64,000 bases of DNA from Eubacteriaceae bacterium Marseille-Q4139 (GCA_018223415.1 JAGTTQ010000001.1:1646865-1710864), one strand, 5' to 3'; shown: positions 54,707-63,928, counted from the first letter of the stretch. Notes: generated by a model not told the origin, from the sequence alone. Numbers and translations are program-made.

Positions 54707-56032
54707 TTATCCCTGATTTTTTCTGCCCTCCTGCTTCATGAAGACGAACACAACGGCAGCCGTGATAAATTCCGATACGGTCACGACGGCCCAAATCCCG
54801 TCTACGCCGAAAACTGCCGGCAGCAGGAAAACGAACAGCACATTTAAGGCCACGCCGCGGAGAAGTGTGATCGTCAGGGACTTTTTCGGCCGCACGGTGG
54901 CCTGGAAATACGTGCCGCACATGATGTTCCACTCACACGCCAGAAAGCCCAGGAAATAAATCCGCACTGCTGGCACAGCCATGGCAAGAATTTCTTCCGT
55001 CGGCTCCAGAAACAGATAGGTGAGCTGCGTCGGGAACAGCATGCCCAGAGCCGTAAAGATACAGCCGGCAAGGAGCGCTACCCGGATTGCAAGCCGTTTT
55101 GCCTCGGTGATCCGGCCGGTTTTCCCTGCGCCGAAATTGGCGGAAAGGAGCGGCTGAACCGCCTGGGAAAGGCCGTTGCTGATGGAAACCACCACGAGGG
55201 AGGCGTTGCTGATGATGCCGTAGACGACGACACCGAGATCTCCCACATAAGCGAGAAGCTGGCGGTTAAAGAGCAGCATCACAAGGCCATTGGAGACCTC
55301 AAGAATGAAGCTCGACAGGCCGTTTCCCACGATTTCTTTCGCTTTTCTGAAGCTTGCCCCGCGCTCCGGCTTCAGCCGGTTCTCCGGCGAAAAGAAGTGG
55401 CTGCACAAAATGGCCACCGTAAGCGTCGTCCCCATGACCGTCGCAAGGGCCGCGCCGCCCATGCCCCAGCCCATCAGGAAAATGAAGACATAGTCTAAAA
55501 CCACGTTGGTGACGCCGCCGCTGATGACGCCGGCCATGGCGAGCTTCGGCGCCCCGTCGTTCCGCACAAAGGCCTGAAGAAACGACGACAGCATGAAAAC
55601 CGGCGCCCCTGTCATCAGGACACGGCCGTAAGGCACCATGTATGCCTCCATGGAATCCGTGCTTCCGAGAAGTCTTGTCAGCGGATCAAAAAACACATGG
55701 CCGCCGATGAGCGCAGCCGCGGCCGCTGCCACCACCATGATAAGCCCCGTCGTAAAGTACCGGCGCGCCTCAACCTCTCTTCCGCTTCCGCGGGAAAAGC
55801 CGAACAGGACGCTGCCGCCGATGCCGCACATCATGCCGATGCCGTAGTACAGGCTGTACAGGGGCAGAAGGATGTTTAAGGCCGCGATGCCGGGCGCGCC
55901 GATTCCGCGGCCGATCATCATGGTGTCTGCAAGGATGTAGATGGATGTCACCAATGTGGCGCTGACGGACGGCACAAGGTAGCTTAAAAATACCTTTTCC
56001 ACCGGCGCTTCAAGCAAGTTCAGTTGTTTCAT
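54707..56032 (-). CDS. Second MATE-family efflux transporter
   Basis: The 441-residue protein begins MKQLNLLEAPVEKVFLSYLVPSVS and has the MATE pattern SVSATLVTSIYILADTMMIGRGIGAPGIAALN. The two halves show the usual internal symmetry. It is only loosely related to the other MATE in the window (52013-53374) and belongs to the group with a G-x-x-G-I-A-A-L-N loop. It follows the ATC-hydrolase-like gene by ten bases, so the two are probably co-transcribed. Substrate is unknown. Confidence 0.9.
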   Translation of the reverse strand: MKQLNLLEAPVEKVFLSYLVPSVSATLVTSIYILADTMMIGRGIGAPGIAALNILLPLYSLYYGIGMMCGIGGSVLFGFSRGSGREVEARRYFTTGLIMVVAAAAAALIGGHVFFDPLTRLLGSTDSMEAYMVPYGRVLMTGAPVFMLSSFLQAFVRNDGAPKLAMAGVISGGVTNVVLDYVFIFLMGWGMGGAALATVMGTTLTVAILCSHFFSPENRLKPERGASFRKAKEIVGNGLSSFILEVSNGLVMLLFNRQLLAYVGDLGVVVYGIISNASLVVVSISNGLSQAVQPLLSANFGAGKTGRITEAKRLAIRVALLAGCIFTALGMLFPTQLTYLFLEPTEEILAMAVPAVRIYFLGFLACEWNIMCGTYFQATVRPKKSLTITLLRGVALNVLFVFLLPAVFGVDGIWAVVTVSEFITAAVVFVFMKQEGRKNQG

Positions 56033-56042
56033 AGCATTTTAC

Positions 56043-56732
56043 TTAACAGACATTGAAATTCGTGTTCCGGTACCCGGCCAGAATGCCTGCCATTTCCTCT
56101 CCGTATTCATTCTTAAAGTCTTCCATGACCTCCAGATTCACCGTCTCGCCTTCCGCGCCGAAAATCGCGGCGGAAACTTCGCTGAACGACCAGTAGGAAT
56201 GGCCGCAGTGGTATTCAAAGGGGCGAATCCCTTCCGGGCGCTTCTCCACGGCCTGACCGTCCTCAAAGCCGGAATCCCGGATAATCTGGATGCAGTAATC
56301 GTGATCATGGAGCGTCTGCGGCACCTCGTAGACCATGTCCGGGTTGAAGCCGCGGCAGATGGACGCGTCCAGGACGCTGCAATATGCCAGGCCGGCATCT
56401 TTCAGCCCCATTTCCTTAAATTGCGTATGCCATGGGCAGCGGTGAATCTGCATCACGTAGTCAGGCCCGTAGCTCTCCACTGTGACCTGGTTGGAACAGC
56501 CCAGCTCTTCCACATCCTTTGTGTTTTTCCACTCGCCGTACCGGCAGTACGTCTCATAGTTTAACGGCTGCCCGTCCCGAATGGCTCTCTGGGCCATGCG
56601 GCGGCCGCGCTGTTCCGCGTAGTAGCGGACTGCATGGGTGAACGCAGCCTTTCCCCTCTCGCCGAAATGTTCGGTCAGATGGACATAAAATTTCGCGGCG
56701 ATGAATGCATGTGTCTTTTCATTGAATCCCAT
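56043..56732 (-). CDS. L-2-amino-thiazoline-4-carboxylate hydrolase-like protein
   Basis: The 229-residue protein has the ATC-hydrolase family look: KAAFTHAVRYYAEQRGRRMAQ in the N-terminal helix, then CRYGEWKN and VMQIHRCPWHTQFKEMGL, and CSVLDASICRGFNP in the C-terminal half. In Pseudomonas the founding enzyme opens a thiazoline ring in L-cysteine formation. Clostridial members usually have no proven substrate. AAAGGGG lies ten bases before the ATG. Its pairing with a MATE exporter may point to handling of a small cyclic compound. The function stays tentative. Confidence 0.7.
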   Translation of the reverse strand: MGFNEKTHAFIAAKFYVHLTEHFGERGKAAFTHAVRYYAEQRGRRMAQRAIRDGQPLNYETYCRYGEWKNTKDVEELGCSNQVTVESYGPDYVMQIHRCPWHTQFKEMGLKDAGLAYCSVLDASICRGFNPDMVYEVPQTLHDHDYCIQIIRDSGFEDGQAVEKRPEGIRPFEYHCGHSYWSFSEVSAAIFGAEGETVNLEVMEDFKNEYGEEMAGILAGYRNTNFNVC

Positions 56733-56846
56733 AGATTGTTTCCCCTTTCCATTTTGATATATGAGTCGGGAACCGCAAAGCGGCCCGGCATTTCCCCAAT
56801 GATTTCCGCTTAATGATTTCCGTTTTTGGAAATTGCTTTCGGCCGC

Positions 56847-57713
56847 CTACGTCTCCCCGCCCAGGGCGTCCGAGAGCGCCGCAAACTGTTCCAGGGTCAG
56901 TGCCTCCCCGCGAACCGACGCCGGAAGCCCGAGGGCGTCGATGGCCGCGGCAATCTGTTCCTTTGTAAACGGCAGCTCCGGCGAGTTGTTAAGGCCGTTC
57001 TGGAGCGTTTTCCGCCTCTGGTTAAAGGACGCACGGATTAGCTTGAACATGAGCGCCTCGTCCTTCACCGTCACCGGCTTTTCCTTATGCCTCGTCAGAC
57101 GGATGACCGCGGAGCCCACCTTGGGCCGCGGAATAAAGCAGTTCGGCGGCACGTTTGCCACGATTTCCGGCTCTGCATAATACTGGACTGCCAGGGACAG
57201 CGCCCCGTAATCTTTGGAGCCGGGCCCTTCTTTCATCCGGTCGGCCACCTCTTTCTGCACCATGACCGTAATGTTGTCCACCGGCACGCCGCTCTCAAAT
57301 AACCCCATAATGATCGGCGTCGTGATGTAATAAGGAAGATTTGCCACAACCTTGATGGGCTTTCCGCCGTTGTACTGCTCCGCCAGCGATTTTATGTCAA
57401 CCTTAAGAATATCCTCATTGATGATTTCCACATTCCCGTATCCGGCCAGCGTCTCTTTTAAAATCGGGATCAGGTTCCTGTCGATTTCCACTGCCACCAC
57501 CTGCCTGGCGTGCTCGGCCAGGTACTGGGTCATGGTTCCGATGCCCGGCCCGATTTCCAGCACGCAGTCGTCCTTCGTCACACCGGCTGCCGCAATGATT
57601 TTCTCCAGCACATGGGTGTCAATCAGAAAATTCTGGCCGAATTTTTTCTGGAACATGAATTCATATTTCTGTATGATCTCAATGGTATTTTTCGGGTTTC
57701 CCAGATTTGCCAT
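56847..57713 (-). CDS. rsmA: 16S rRNA dimethyladenosine transferase KsgA/RsmA
   Basis: The enzyme dimethylates A1518 and A1519 of 16S rRNA late in 30S assembly. The 288-residue protein has KFGQNFLIDTHVLEKIIAAAG, the SAM-binding VLEIGPGIGTMTQYLAE, VEIDRNLIPILKETL, the catalytic NLPYYITTPII and the C-terminal RASFNQRRKTLQNGL. All hallmarks are intact and length is normal. It starts three bases after the tatD stop, the common Firmicutes order. Confidence 0.97.
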   Translation of the reverse strand: MANLGNPKNTIEIIQKYEFMFQKKFGQNFLIDTHVLEKIIAAAGVTKDDCVLEIGPGIGTMTQYLAEHARQVVAVEIDRNLIPILKETLAGYGNVEIINEDILKVDIKSLAEQYNGGKPIKVVANLPYYITTPIIMGLFESGVPVDNITVMVQKEVADRMKEGPGSKDYGALSLAVQYYAEPEIVANVPPNCFIPRPKVGSAVIRLTRHKEKPVTVKDEALMFKLIRASFNQRRKTLQNGLNNSPELPFTKEQIAAAIDALGLPASVRGEALTLEQFAALSDALGGET

Positions 57714-57716
57714 TCT

Positions 57717-58499
57717 CTACTCCTGTCCCGACAGCCGGTAAAGGCGTCTCGCATTTTTTTCTGTTTCTTCGATGATCGTTTCCTCCGGAAGGCCTTTGAT
57801 TTCTGCCAGCGCCTTCACCACATACGTGAGGTTTAACGACGAATTGCGCTTTCCCCGGTTTGGCACCGGCGCAAGGTAGGGGCAGTCCGTCTCTAAAACA
57901 AGCTGGGATAACGGCGCATATTCCGCCGTTTCAATCAGTTTTCTGGCATTTTTAAAGGTCAGGACACCGCCGATTCCGAGATAATATCCCATGTTCAGGT
58001 ACTCTCTCGCAATTTCTGTGCCGTAGGAAAAGCAGTGGATAACGCCGCCCGTGCTCTCTTTCTGCCAGGCCTTCATGATGTCAAGCGTGTCCTTTGCTGC
58101 GTCGCGGCTGTGGATGACGACGGGACGATCCGCCTCGGAGGCCAGGGAAAGCTGGCGCTCAAACCAGTTTTTCTGAATCTCCCTTGCCGGCTCGTCCCAG
58201 TAATAATCCAGTCCGATTTCCCCGATGGCAACTACTTTTTTTCCTGCGGAGGCGGCTTTTAACCACTCCATATCCTGTTCCGTAAGCTCTCCCGCCTCGT
58301 TTGGATGGACGCCGATGGCCGCATAGATGTGCGGATACTGCTCTGCGAGCTTTAACGTGCTCTTGCAGGACTCCATGCTGGCCCCGATGTTGACAACCGT
58401 GCCGATGCCCTGTTCCGGCAGGGATTTTATCAATTCGTCCCGGTCGCCGTCAAAGGCCTCGTCGTCGTAGTGGGCGTGGGTGTCGAATATTTGATACAT
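57717..58499 (-). CDS. tatD: TatD-family metal-dependent hydrolase
   Basis: The 260-residue protein has the TatD barrel: FDTHAHYDDEAFDGDRDELI (HxH ligands), AAIGVHPNEA, AIGEIGLDYYWD (Glu ligand), RPVVIHSRDAAKDTLDIM, GGVIHCFSYG, and LETDCPYLAP (catalytic Asp). TatD enzymes act as 3'-exonucleases or D-aminoacyl-tRNA deacylases. It forms an operon with rsmA and has its own promoter at 58541-58569. Confidence 0.95.
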   Translation of the reverse strand: MYQIFDTHAHYDDEAFDGDRDELIKSLPEQGIGTVVNIGASMESCKSTLKLAEQYPHIYAAIGVHPNEAGELTEQDMEWLKAASAGKKVVAIGEIGLDYYWDEPAREIQKNWFERQLSLASEADRPVVIHSRDAAKDTLDIMKAWQKESTGGVIHCFSYGTEIAREYLNMGYYLGIGGVLTFKNARKLIETAEYAPLSQLVLETDCPYLAPVPNRGKRNSSLNLTYVVKALAEIKGLPEETIIEETEKNARRLYRLSGQE

Positions 58500-58540
58500 A
58501 AATGTGTGTGCTCCTTGTGTGGGTGTTGTGTACTATGGCT

Positions 58541-58569
58541 ATTATAGCCGATTCCGGCTTAACAATCAA
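58541..58569 (-). promoter_or_regulatory. Promoter of the tatD-rsmA operon
   Basis: The minus strand reads TTGATT, 17 bases, TATAAT, about 40 bases before the tatD ATG. Confidence 0.7.
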
Positions 58570-58597
58570 TACGGGGAGGGCGGGGGTATGCAGACGA

Positions 58598-58627
58598 AAG
58601 CGCCGGAACACATGCGTCCCGGCGCTT
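58598..58627. terminator. Probable terminator of metG
   Basis: AAGCGCCGG pairs with CCGGCGCTT around a 12-base loop directly after the metG stop. The T-run on the minus strand is short (TTTCG), so efficiency is uncertain. Confidence 0.5.
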
Positions 58628-58645
58628 GCTGCATAGCCTGAATCG

Positions 58646-60628
58646 TTACCTGATCTCAGCCCCTGCCTTGATATCCTTTTCCGGCGTCATGACTGCCAGG
58701 TTGCCTTCGTCGTCCTCGGCGCTTAAAATCATGCCTTCGGAGATCATGCCGGCCAGTTTTGCCGGCTTTAAGTTCGTCACAACCATCAATTTCTTTCCGA
58801 CCATCTCCTCCGGCTTGTACCATGCCTTGATTCCGCTGATGATCTGTCTTGTCTCGGAGCCGATCTTAACCTGGAAGCAGAGAAGTTTTTTGGACTTCGG
58901 AACCTCCTCGCACTTTACGACCTCGCCGATCTGGAACTGGAGCTTTGCAAAGTCGTCATAAGTGATTTCCGGCTTCTTCTCCACGTCCATTCCGCTCTCT
59001 TCTTTTTCTTTCTCCGGTTTTCCGGCATTCTCTTTTTCGGCTTCGGCAGCTCTCATGGCTTCCACCTTCTCCATGACCTCCTTGATGTCCATGCGGGCAA
59101 ACAGGATTTCCGGCTTTTCCGTCACCTTCGTCCCGTTCGGATACAGCCCAAACTGATCCATGGCCTCCAGATCACGCTTTTTGGTGTTAAGCTGTGCCAG
59201 GATCTTTTCAGACGTTTCCGGCATGAAGGAGTGGAGCAGGGAGGCGCCGATGGTGATGGCCTCTGTCAGGTTGTAAAGCACCGTCGCAAGGCGGTCTTTC
59301 TTCTCTTCGTCCTTGGCAAGAGTCCACGGCGTCGTCTCGTCGATGTATTTGTTGCTGCGGCGGAAGATGTTGAAAATTTCCGTGATGGCGTCGGCCACGC
59401 GCAGCTTATTCATCTTCTCATCTGCCTTCTTCACGGCATCCAAAACGGCGGCCTTCAAGTCCTCGTCCACGGCCTCGCAGACATGTTTGTCCTCCACGAT
59501 TCCGCCAAAATATTTGTTTGTCATGGAAACCGTGCGGTTCACCAGGTTTCCCAGGATGTTTGCCAGATCGGAATTCATCCGCTCTACCATCAGCTCCCAG
59601 GAAATCACGCCGTCGTTCTCAAACGGCATCTCATGGAGCACGAAATAGCGGACGGCATCCACGCCGAAGAAGTCCACAAGCGTGTCGGCGTACAGCACGT
59701 TCCCCTTGGACTTACTCATCTTTCCGTCTCCCTGAAGGAGCCACGGATGGCCGAACACCTGCTTTGGAAGCGGGAGATCCAGAGCCATCAGGAAAATCGG
59801 CCAGTAGATCGTATGGAAGCGGATGATGTCCTTTCCGATCAGGTGCAGGTCAGCCGGCCAGTATTTCTCAAATTTTTCGCTGTTTTCGCCGCCGCAGTCA
59901 TAGCCGATTCCCGTGATATAGTTTGTCAGGGCGTCCAGCCAGACATAGGTCACATGCTTCGGGTCGAAATCCACCGGAATTCCCCACTTGAAGGACGTTC
60001 TCGAAACGCAGAGATCCTGGAGTCCCGGAAGCAGGAAGTTGTTCATCATCTCGTTTTTCCTGGATACCGGCTGGATAAATTCCGGATGCTCGTTGATGTG
60101 GTCGATGAGCTTCTGGGCATACTTGCTCATGCGGAAGAAGTACGCCTCCTCCTTTGCCGGCTGCACCGGGCGGCCGCAGTCCGGGCACTTGCCGTCTACC
60201 ACCTGGGACGGTGTCCAGAAGGACTCGCACGGCGTACAGTAGAGGCCTTCATAATGGCCCTTATAGATGTCGCCCTGATCGTAGAGCTTTTTAAAAATCT
60301 TCTGTACCTGCTTTTCATGGTACTCATCCGTCGTGCGGATGAATTTGTCGTAGGACGTGTTCATCAGATCCCAGATGCGCTTGATTTCCCCGGCCACGCC
60401 GTCCACGAACTCCTTCGGCGTCACACCGGCGGCGGCAGCCTTCTCTTCGATTTTCTGTCCATGCTCATCGGTTCCCGTCTGGAAATATACGTCATAGCCC
60501 TGCTCCCTCTTGTAGCGGGCAATGGCGTCGGCCAGAACAATTTCATAAGTATTTCCGATATGCGGCTTGCCGGATGTATAGGCAATGGCCGTGGAAATGT
60601 AGTACGGTTTTTTACAGTTTTTACACAT
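58646..60628 (-). CDS. metG: Methionyl-tRNA synthetase
   Basis: MetG charges tRNA-Met. The 660-residue protein begins MCKNCKKPYYISTAIAYTSG and has the HIGH-like PHIGNTYE, the zinc module CTPCESFWTPSQVVDGKCPDC and KMSKSKGN. The last 110 residues, after a Glu/Lys-rich linker, form an EMAP-type tRNA-binding domain (FQIGEVVKCEEVPKSKKLLC, VVTNLKPAKLAGMISEGMIL) that makes dimers. GGAGGAG stands six bases upstream. Its transcript starts with a T-box leader, so charging of tRNA-Met should control it. Confidence 0.97.
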   Translation of the reverse strand: MCKNCKKPYYISTAIAYTSGKPHIGNTYEIVLADAIARYKREQGYDVYFQTGTDEHGQKIEEKAAAAGVTPKEFVDGVAGEIKRIWDLMNTSYDKFIRTTDEYHEKQVQKIFKKLYDQGDIYKGHYEGLYCTPCESFWTPSQVVDGKCPDCGRPVQPAKEEAYFFRMSKYAQKLIDHINEHPEFIQPVSRKNEMMNNFLLPGLQDLCVSRTSFKWGIPVDFDPKHVTYVWLDALTNYITGIGYDCGGENSEKFEKYWPADLHLIGKDIIRFHTIYWPIFLMALDLPLPKQVFGHPWLLQGDGKMSKSKGNVLYADTLVDFFGVDAVRYFVLHEMPFENDGVISWELMVERMNSDLANILGNLVNRTVSMTNKYFGGIVEDKHVCEAVDEDLKAAVLDAVKKADEKMNKLRVADAITEIFNIFRRSNKYIDETTPWTLAKDEEKKDRLATVLYNLTEAITIGASLLHSFMPETSEKILAQLNTKKRDLEAMDQFGLYPNGTKVTEKPEILFARMDIKEVMEKVEAMRAAEAEKENAGKPEKEKEESGMDVEKKPEITYDDFAKLQFQIGEVVKCEEVPKSKKLLCFQVKIGSETRQIISGIKAWYKPEEMVGKKLMVVTNLKPAKLAGMISEGMILSAEDDEGNLAVMTPEKDIKAGAEIR

Positions 60629-60667
60629 AATTTCTCCTCCTGCCTGGTTCCTGGGGGCATCTCACTT

Positions 60668-60984
60668 ACAAATAAAAAACCCGCCTTTATATTTAAAGAC
60701 GAGTCATTCCCCGTGTTACCACTTTAATTCAAACCGGCCTTACGGCCGATTCCTCACCGGCTGCACCGCCGCATAAATCACCTTTGCACCGGATACAGTC
60801 TGACACGCTAACGGGCGCTTCCGTCACGACCTAAACCTCCCGCCTTCGCGGGCCCTTCAGCCATGCGGCTCCGGGACCATCTTCACCAGGCACTCCGCTC
60901 CCCTTTCTCACCAGCCGGGGTCTCTGGACGCTTCCCTCCTGCCTACTCTTCCCTTCCAAGCCTTTCTCTTCATAAATTTTATTA
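60668..60984 (-). promoter_or_regulatory. T-box riboswitch leader of metG
   Basis: The leader of about 300 bases carries the conserved T-box sequence AAAGTGGTAACACGG (60711-60725, minus strand), followed directly by the terminator stem. The 5' part has the Stem I features GAAAGG, AGAGTAGGCAGGAGGG and GGTGAGAA. A likely specifier codon is ATG at 60878-60880, in the segment GTGAAGATGGTCC, as expected for methionine. A second ATG at 60862-60864 is less well placed. Uncharged tRNA-Met would favour the antiterminator and switch on metG. Confidence 0.9.
60674..60701 (-). terminator. Regulated terminator of the metG T-box
   Basis: CGTCTTTA and TAAAGGCG form a stem with one wobble pair, followed by GGTTTTTT. 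Confidence 0.8.
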
Positions 60985-60989
60985 GTCCC

Positions 60990-61018
60990 AGTTTATCCTG
61001 TTCCGTTCCTTTTGTCAA
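60990..61018 (-). promoter_or_regulatory. Promoter of metG
   Basis: The minus strand reads TTGACA, 17 bases, TAAACT; the T-box leader begins about seven bases downstream. Confidence 0.85.
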
Positions 61019-61064
61019 GGCGCTGAGCGGAAATTTGTGACAACAGTTCCGCCATGCAGGCATG

Positions 61065-61203
61065 TACGGCAAAATACCGCGCGGGAGCTTGCTCACAGAG
61101 CAGCATTTTGCCGTATGTGGATATAGGGCGAACGCCCGACATGAATAATTTGACGGCCAATGCCATTTTTCGTTAGCCAATGTAATGGAATCCGTCAAAT
61201 TAT
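61065..61203. repeat. Two adjacent inverted repeats in the metG / DUF885 spacer
   Basis: TACGGCAAAAT (61065-61075) is matched by ATTTTGCCGTA (61105-61115). Next, ATAATTTGACGG (61145-61156) is matched by CCGTCAAATTAT (61192-61203). Both are perfect. The rest of 61019-61337 holds no gene that I can see. The pair may be a small non-coding repeat element. Confidence 0.65.
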
Positions 61204-61337
61204 GAATGGCATGGCGGATCTGGCAAAATGTCTCGCGGGCATACGGGGCAGCTTCCCGGCATTCCCGCAGATTTTCAGGGATACGGCCGCCTGCGGCGAA
61301 ATATATTGAACATATATGTAAATCCGGAGGTCTGAAA

Positions 61338-63221
61338 ATGAATCTCAACCATGTTCCCGGCCCGGATTCTGCCGGAAAACGCCCGGGCCAGCTTTTCTTT
61401 CCGGCTTTTTTCCGCAAAAAGAAAGCCGCAGCCATGTTTTTCATGTCCATGCTGGTTTTCTGTGCCATATTCTTATGCGGCTGCCAGAAGGAACGGATCG
61501 ACGTTCCCGGGGAAACCGGCGAATGGCTCTCGTCCGGCCGCGATCCTGTCCGGTCGGAAGAACAGGCTGCGTGCCAGGAGAGCTTCTCCGATTTCTGCCT
61601 TAACCTTTTTTGCAGCGAGGCGGCCGGAAATACCCTGGATCTCCACTATACCCTGAAAAACCCGGAAAGCTGGGGCATCAACCCCGGCGAGCCGTCCCTC
61701 GGGAGCTTCCATCTGGCAGACATGATTGCCGCCAACCAGGAAATCCGGGAGCTTAAGGACGTGCTCCTGTCCTATGACCGGGCGCTTTTGTCCCCGGAGC
61801 AGCAGTTTGTCTACGATGTTCTCCTCGACAATCTGGAAACCTCCCTCACCTCGGAGGGCATGGAGCTTTACGCACAGCCTCTTTCCCCGACCATCGGGAC
61901 CCAGGCCCAGCTTCCGATCCTGCTTTCCGAATACTCTTTTGAGACCCTTAAGGATGTCGAAGACTATCTGGCGATCCTCTCCCAGATTGATGAATACTAT
62001 GGCCAGCTCCTCACCTTTGAAAATCAGAAGGCGGAGGCCAGACTTGGCCCGTCGGACGCTTCCATCGACGGGATCCTGGCCTCCTGCCGGAGCTATCTCA
62101 TCGATCCCGAGGACAATTTCCTCACCGAGACCTTCCGGACGCGCCTGGACGGCCTGGAGGGCGTGACGGAGGAACAGAAGGCCGACCTCTCCGCCCGCCA
62201 TGTAAAGGCCATACGGGAACATTTCATTCCGGCTTATGAACTTCTCATAGAAGGCATGACGGCGCTCAAAGGGCGCGGCATCCACGACGGCGGTCTGGCC
62301 CAGTATAAGGACGGGAAGCAGTATTATGAATATCTCGTAAAAGCCGGAACAGGCACCTCCTACACGATCCCTCAGTTAAAAGAGGCACTGGCCCGCCGGA
62401 TGGAGGATGATTTGACGGCCATCAGCCGGATTTTCCTGGAAGACCCGGATTTTGACCCGGATTCCTGCATGTTTTCCCTGACAGAGCCGGATAAAATCCT
62501 GGATGACCTTCAAAGGCAGATCAAGCGGGACTTCCCGGCGCTTCCGGATTATTCTTATGAGATTAAATACGTCCCGAAATATCTGGAAAGCTCCTTAAGC
62601 CCTGCCTTTTATCTCACGGCTCCCTTAGACGACTTGAACCAGAATGTCATTTATATCAACAACGGCTCTGCCGGCAGCTCGGACGATCTCTACACGACTC
62701 TGGCCCATGAGGGCTTTCCCGGCCATCTCTATCAGACCGTCTATTCCAGGAGCCATGCTGCCTCGCCGCTTCTCTCTCTGCTTGGCTGTTCCGGCGCAAA
62801 CGAAGGTTGGGCGACCTACGCGGAAAATTACGCCTACACCCTGGAAAACGGCCTGACCGAGGCGCAGGGAACCTACTTATCCAGCCTGCGTTCATTCTCC
62901 CTCTGCGTCCACAGCCTGCTCGACATCGGAATCAACTACGACGGCTGGAGCAGAGAGCAGGCCGGCGAGTTTATCCGCACGTATTTTAACGCCGACGATG
63001 AGACCGTCGAAAATCTGTGGCAGACTATGATCGACAATCCGGCCAACTACCTGGAATACTGCTGCGGGTACATAGAAATCATGGAGATGAAGGCAGAGGC
63101 AGAGGAGGCCCTTGGCCCGTCCTTCAACCTGATGGAGTTCCACCGGTTCCTCTTAGACATAGGGCCGGTTCCTTATTCGGTAACGCGGGAATATTTTTCG
63201 CAGTGGCTGAAAAAGCAGTGA
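61338..63221 (+). CDS. DUF885-family lipoprotein metallopeptidase
   Basis: The start MNLNHVPGPDSAGKRPGQLF gives 627 residues and has GGAGG seven bases upstream. An unusually long positive N-region (28 residues) precedes the membrane segment AAAMFFMSMLVFCAIFLCGC, whose last Cys (C49) could be lipidated. The DUF885 zinc site is HEGFPGH (H457, E458, H463), with the third ligand Glu in NEGWATYAE (E489). The C-terminal SFNLMEFHRFLLDIGPVPYSV closes the fold, as usual. Family members are M3/M32-like peptidases; the natural substrate is unknown, a peptide outside the cell is likely. Confidence 0.87.
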   Translation: MNLNHVPGPDSAGKRPGQLFFPAFFRKKKAAAMFFMSMLVFCAIFLCGCQKERIDVPGETGEWLSSGRDPVRSEEQAACQESFSDFCLNLFCSEAAGNTLDLHYTLKNPESWGINPGEPSLGSFHLADMIAANQEIRELKDVLLSYDRALLSPEQQFVYDVLLDNLETSLTSEGMELYAQPLSPTIGTQAQLPILLSEYSFETLKDVEDYLAILSQIDEYYGQLLTFENQKAEARLGPSDASIDGILASCRSYLIDPEDNFLTETFRTRLDGLEGVTEEQKADLSARHVKAIREHFIPAYELLIEGMTALKGRGIHDGGLAQYKDGKQYYEYLVKAGTGTSYTIPQLKEALARRMEDDLTAISRIFLEDPDFDPDSCMFSLTEPDKILDDLQRQIKRDFPALPDYSYEIKYVPKYLESSLSPAFYLTAPLDDLNQNVIYINNGSAGSSDDLYTTLAHEGFPGHLYQTVYSRSHAASPLLSLLGCSGANEGWATYAENYAYTLENGLTEAQGTYLSSLRSFSLCVHSLLDIGINYDGWSREQAGEFIRTYFNADDETVENLWQTMIDNPANYLEYCCGYIEIMEMKAEAEEALGPSFNLMEFHRFLLDIGPVPYSVTREYFSQWLKKQ

Positions 63222-63240
63222 CGCGCCCCCGCAGGGACAC

Positions 63241-63269
63241 TGGACAAAAGGAACAGAGTTTAGTATGAT
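63241..63269 (+). promoter_or_regulatory. Promoter of the nitroreductase gene
   Basis: The plus strand reads TGGACA, 17 bases, TATGAT, about 50 bases before the ATG. Confidence 0.6.
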
Positions 63270-63320
63270 AAAGACAGATAGAAACGGTTACATTTCTTGC
63301 GATAAAGGAGGAAAATCAGC

Positions 63321-63842
63321 ATGAACGAAGTCATGAACGCAATCCTGACAAGAAGAAGCATCCGAAAATTTACAGACGCCCCGATCCCGAGAGACATTTT
63401 GGAGGAGCTGGTAAATGCCGGCCTCCATGCGCCGAGCGGGAAAGGGAGACAGACATGGAAATTCACGGTTATCACGAACCGGGACATGATCGCGCGGCTG
63501 ACCGATTTAATCGGAAGCGAGCTGGCGCGGGAGAACTACGACATGTACCGCCCCACCGCCATCATCATGCCTTCCAACATCCGTGACGGTATCTGGAGCC
63601 GCGAGGACAACGCCTGCGCTCTGGAAAATATCTTCCTGGCCGCCCATTCCTTAGGGATCGGCTCCGTCTGGATCAACCAGATGCAGGATATCTGCGACAG
63701 GCCGCAGGTACGGGCGCTTTTGGAAGAGATGGGCGTCCCGGCAGATCATGTGGTCTTCGGTATGGCTGCCTTGGGCTATCCGGCTCCCGATGCCCCGGTA
63801 ACTCCGATCAAGCGGATCGGCCAGGTAGCATGGATCGAATAG
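63321..63842 (+). CDS. Nitroreductase-family flavoprotein
   Basis: The 173-residue protein starts MNEVMNAILTRRSIRKFTDA, with AAAGGAGG about ten bases upstream. The FMN-binding blocks RRSIRKF, APSGKGRQTWKF and the C-terminal FGMAALGYPA are seen, and the helix CALENIFLAAHSLGIGSVWI is typical. It uses NAD(P)H to reduce nitro compounds, quinones or similar. It is shorter than NfsB and has no iron-sulfur domain. It ends in a strong terminator. Confidence 0.92.
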   Translation: MNEVMNAILTRRSIRKFTDAPIPRDILEELVNAGLHAPSGKGRQTWKFTVITNRDMIARLTDLIGSELARENYDMYRPTAIIMPSNIRDGIWSREDNACALENIFLAAHSLGIGSVWINQMQDICDRPQVRALLEEMGVPADHVVFGMAALGYPAPDAPVTPIKRIGQVAWIE

Positions 63843-63857
63843 GCATTTATCATCCAC

Positions 63858-63898
63858 GGCCCCGGCTTCTGAAATACGGAAGCCGGGGCCGGAATTTT
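63858..63898 (+). terminator. Terminator of the nitroreductase gene
   Basis: A perfect 12-base stem, GGCCCCGGCTTC with GAAGCCGGGGCC, is followed by GGAATTTT. A weaker hairpin with TTTT follows at 63900-63924. Confidence 0.8.
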
Positions 63899-63928
63899 AC
63901 AGGCGGTTCCCAAACCGCTGTTTTCTCT

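Noticed and set aside
59231..60727. A 498-codon open frame on the plus strand
   Set aside because: It lies fully antisense to metG, whose protein has all family motifs. It has no ribosome binding site and its translation shows no family features; high GC at third positions makes such shadows.
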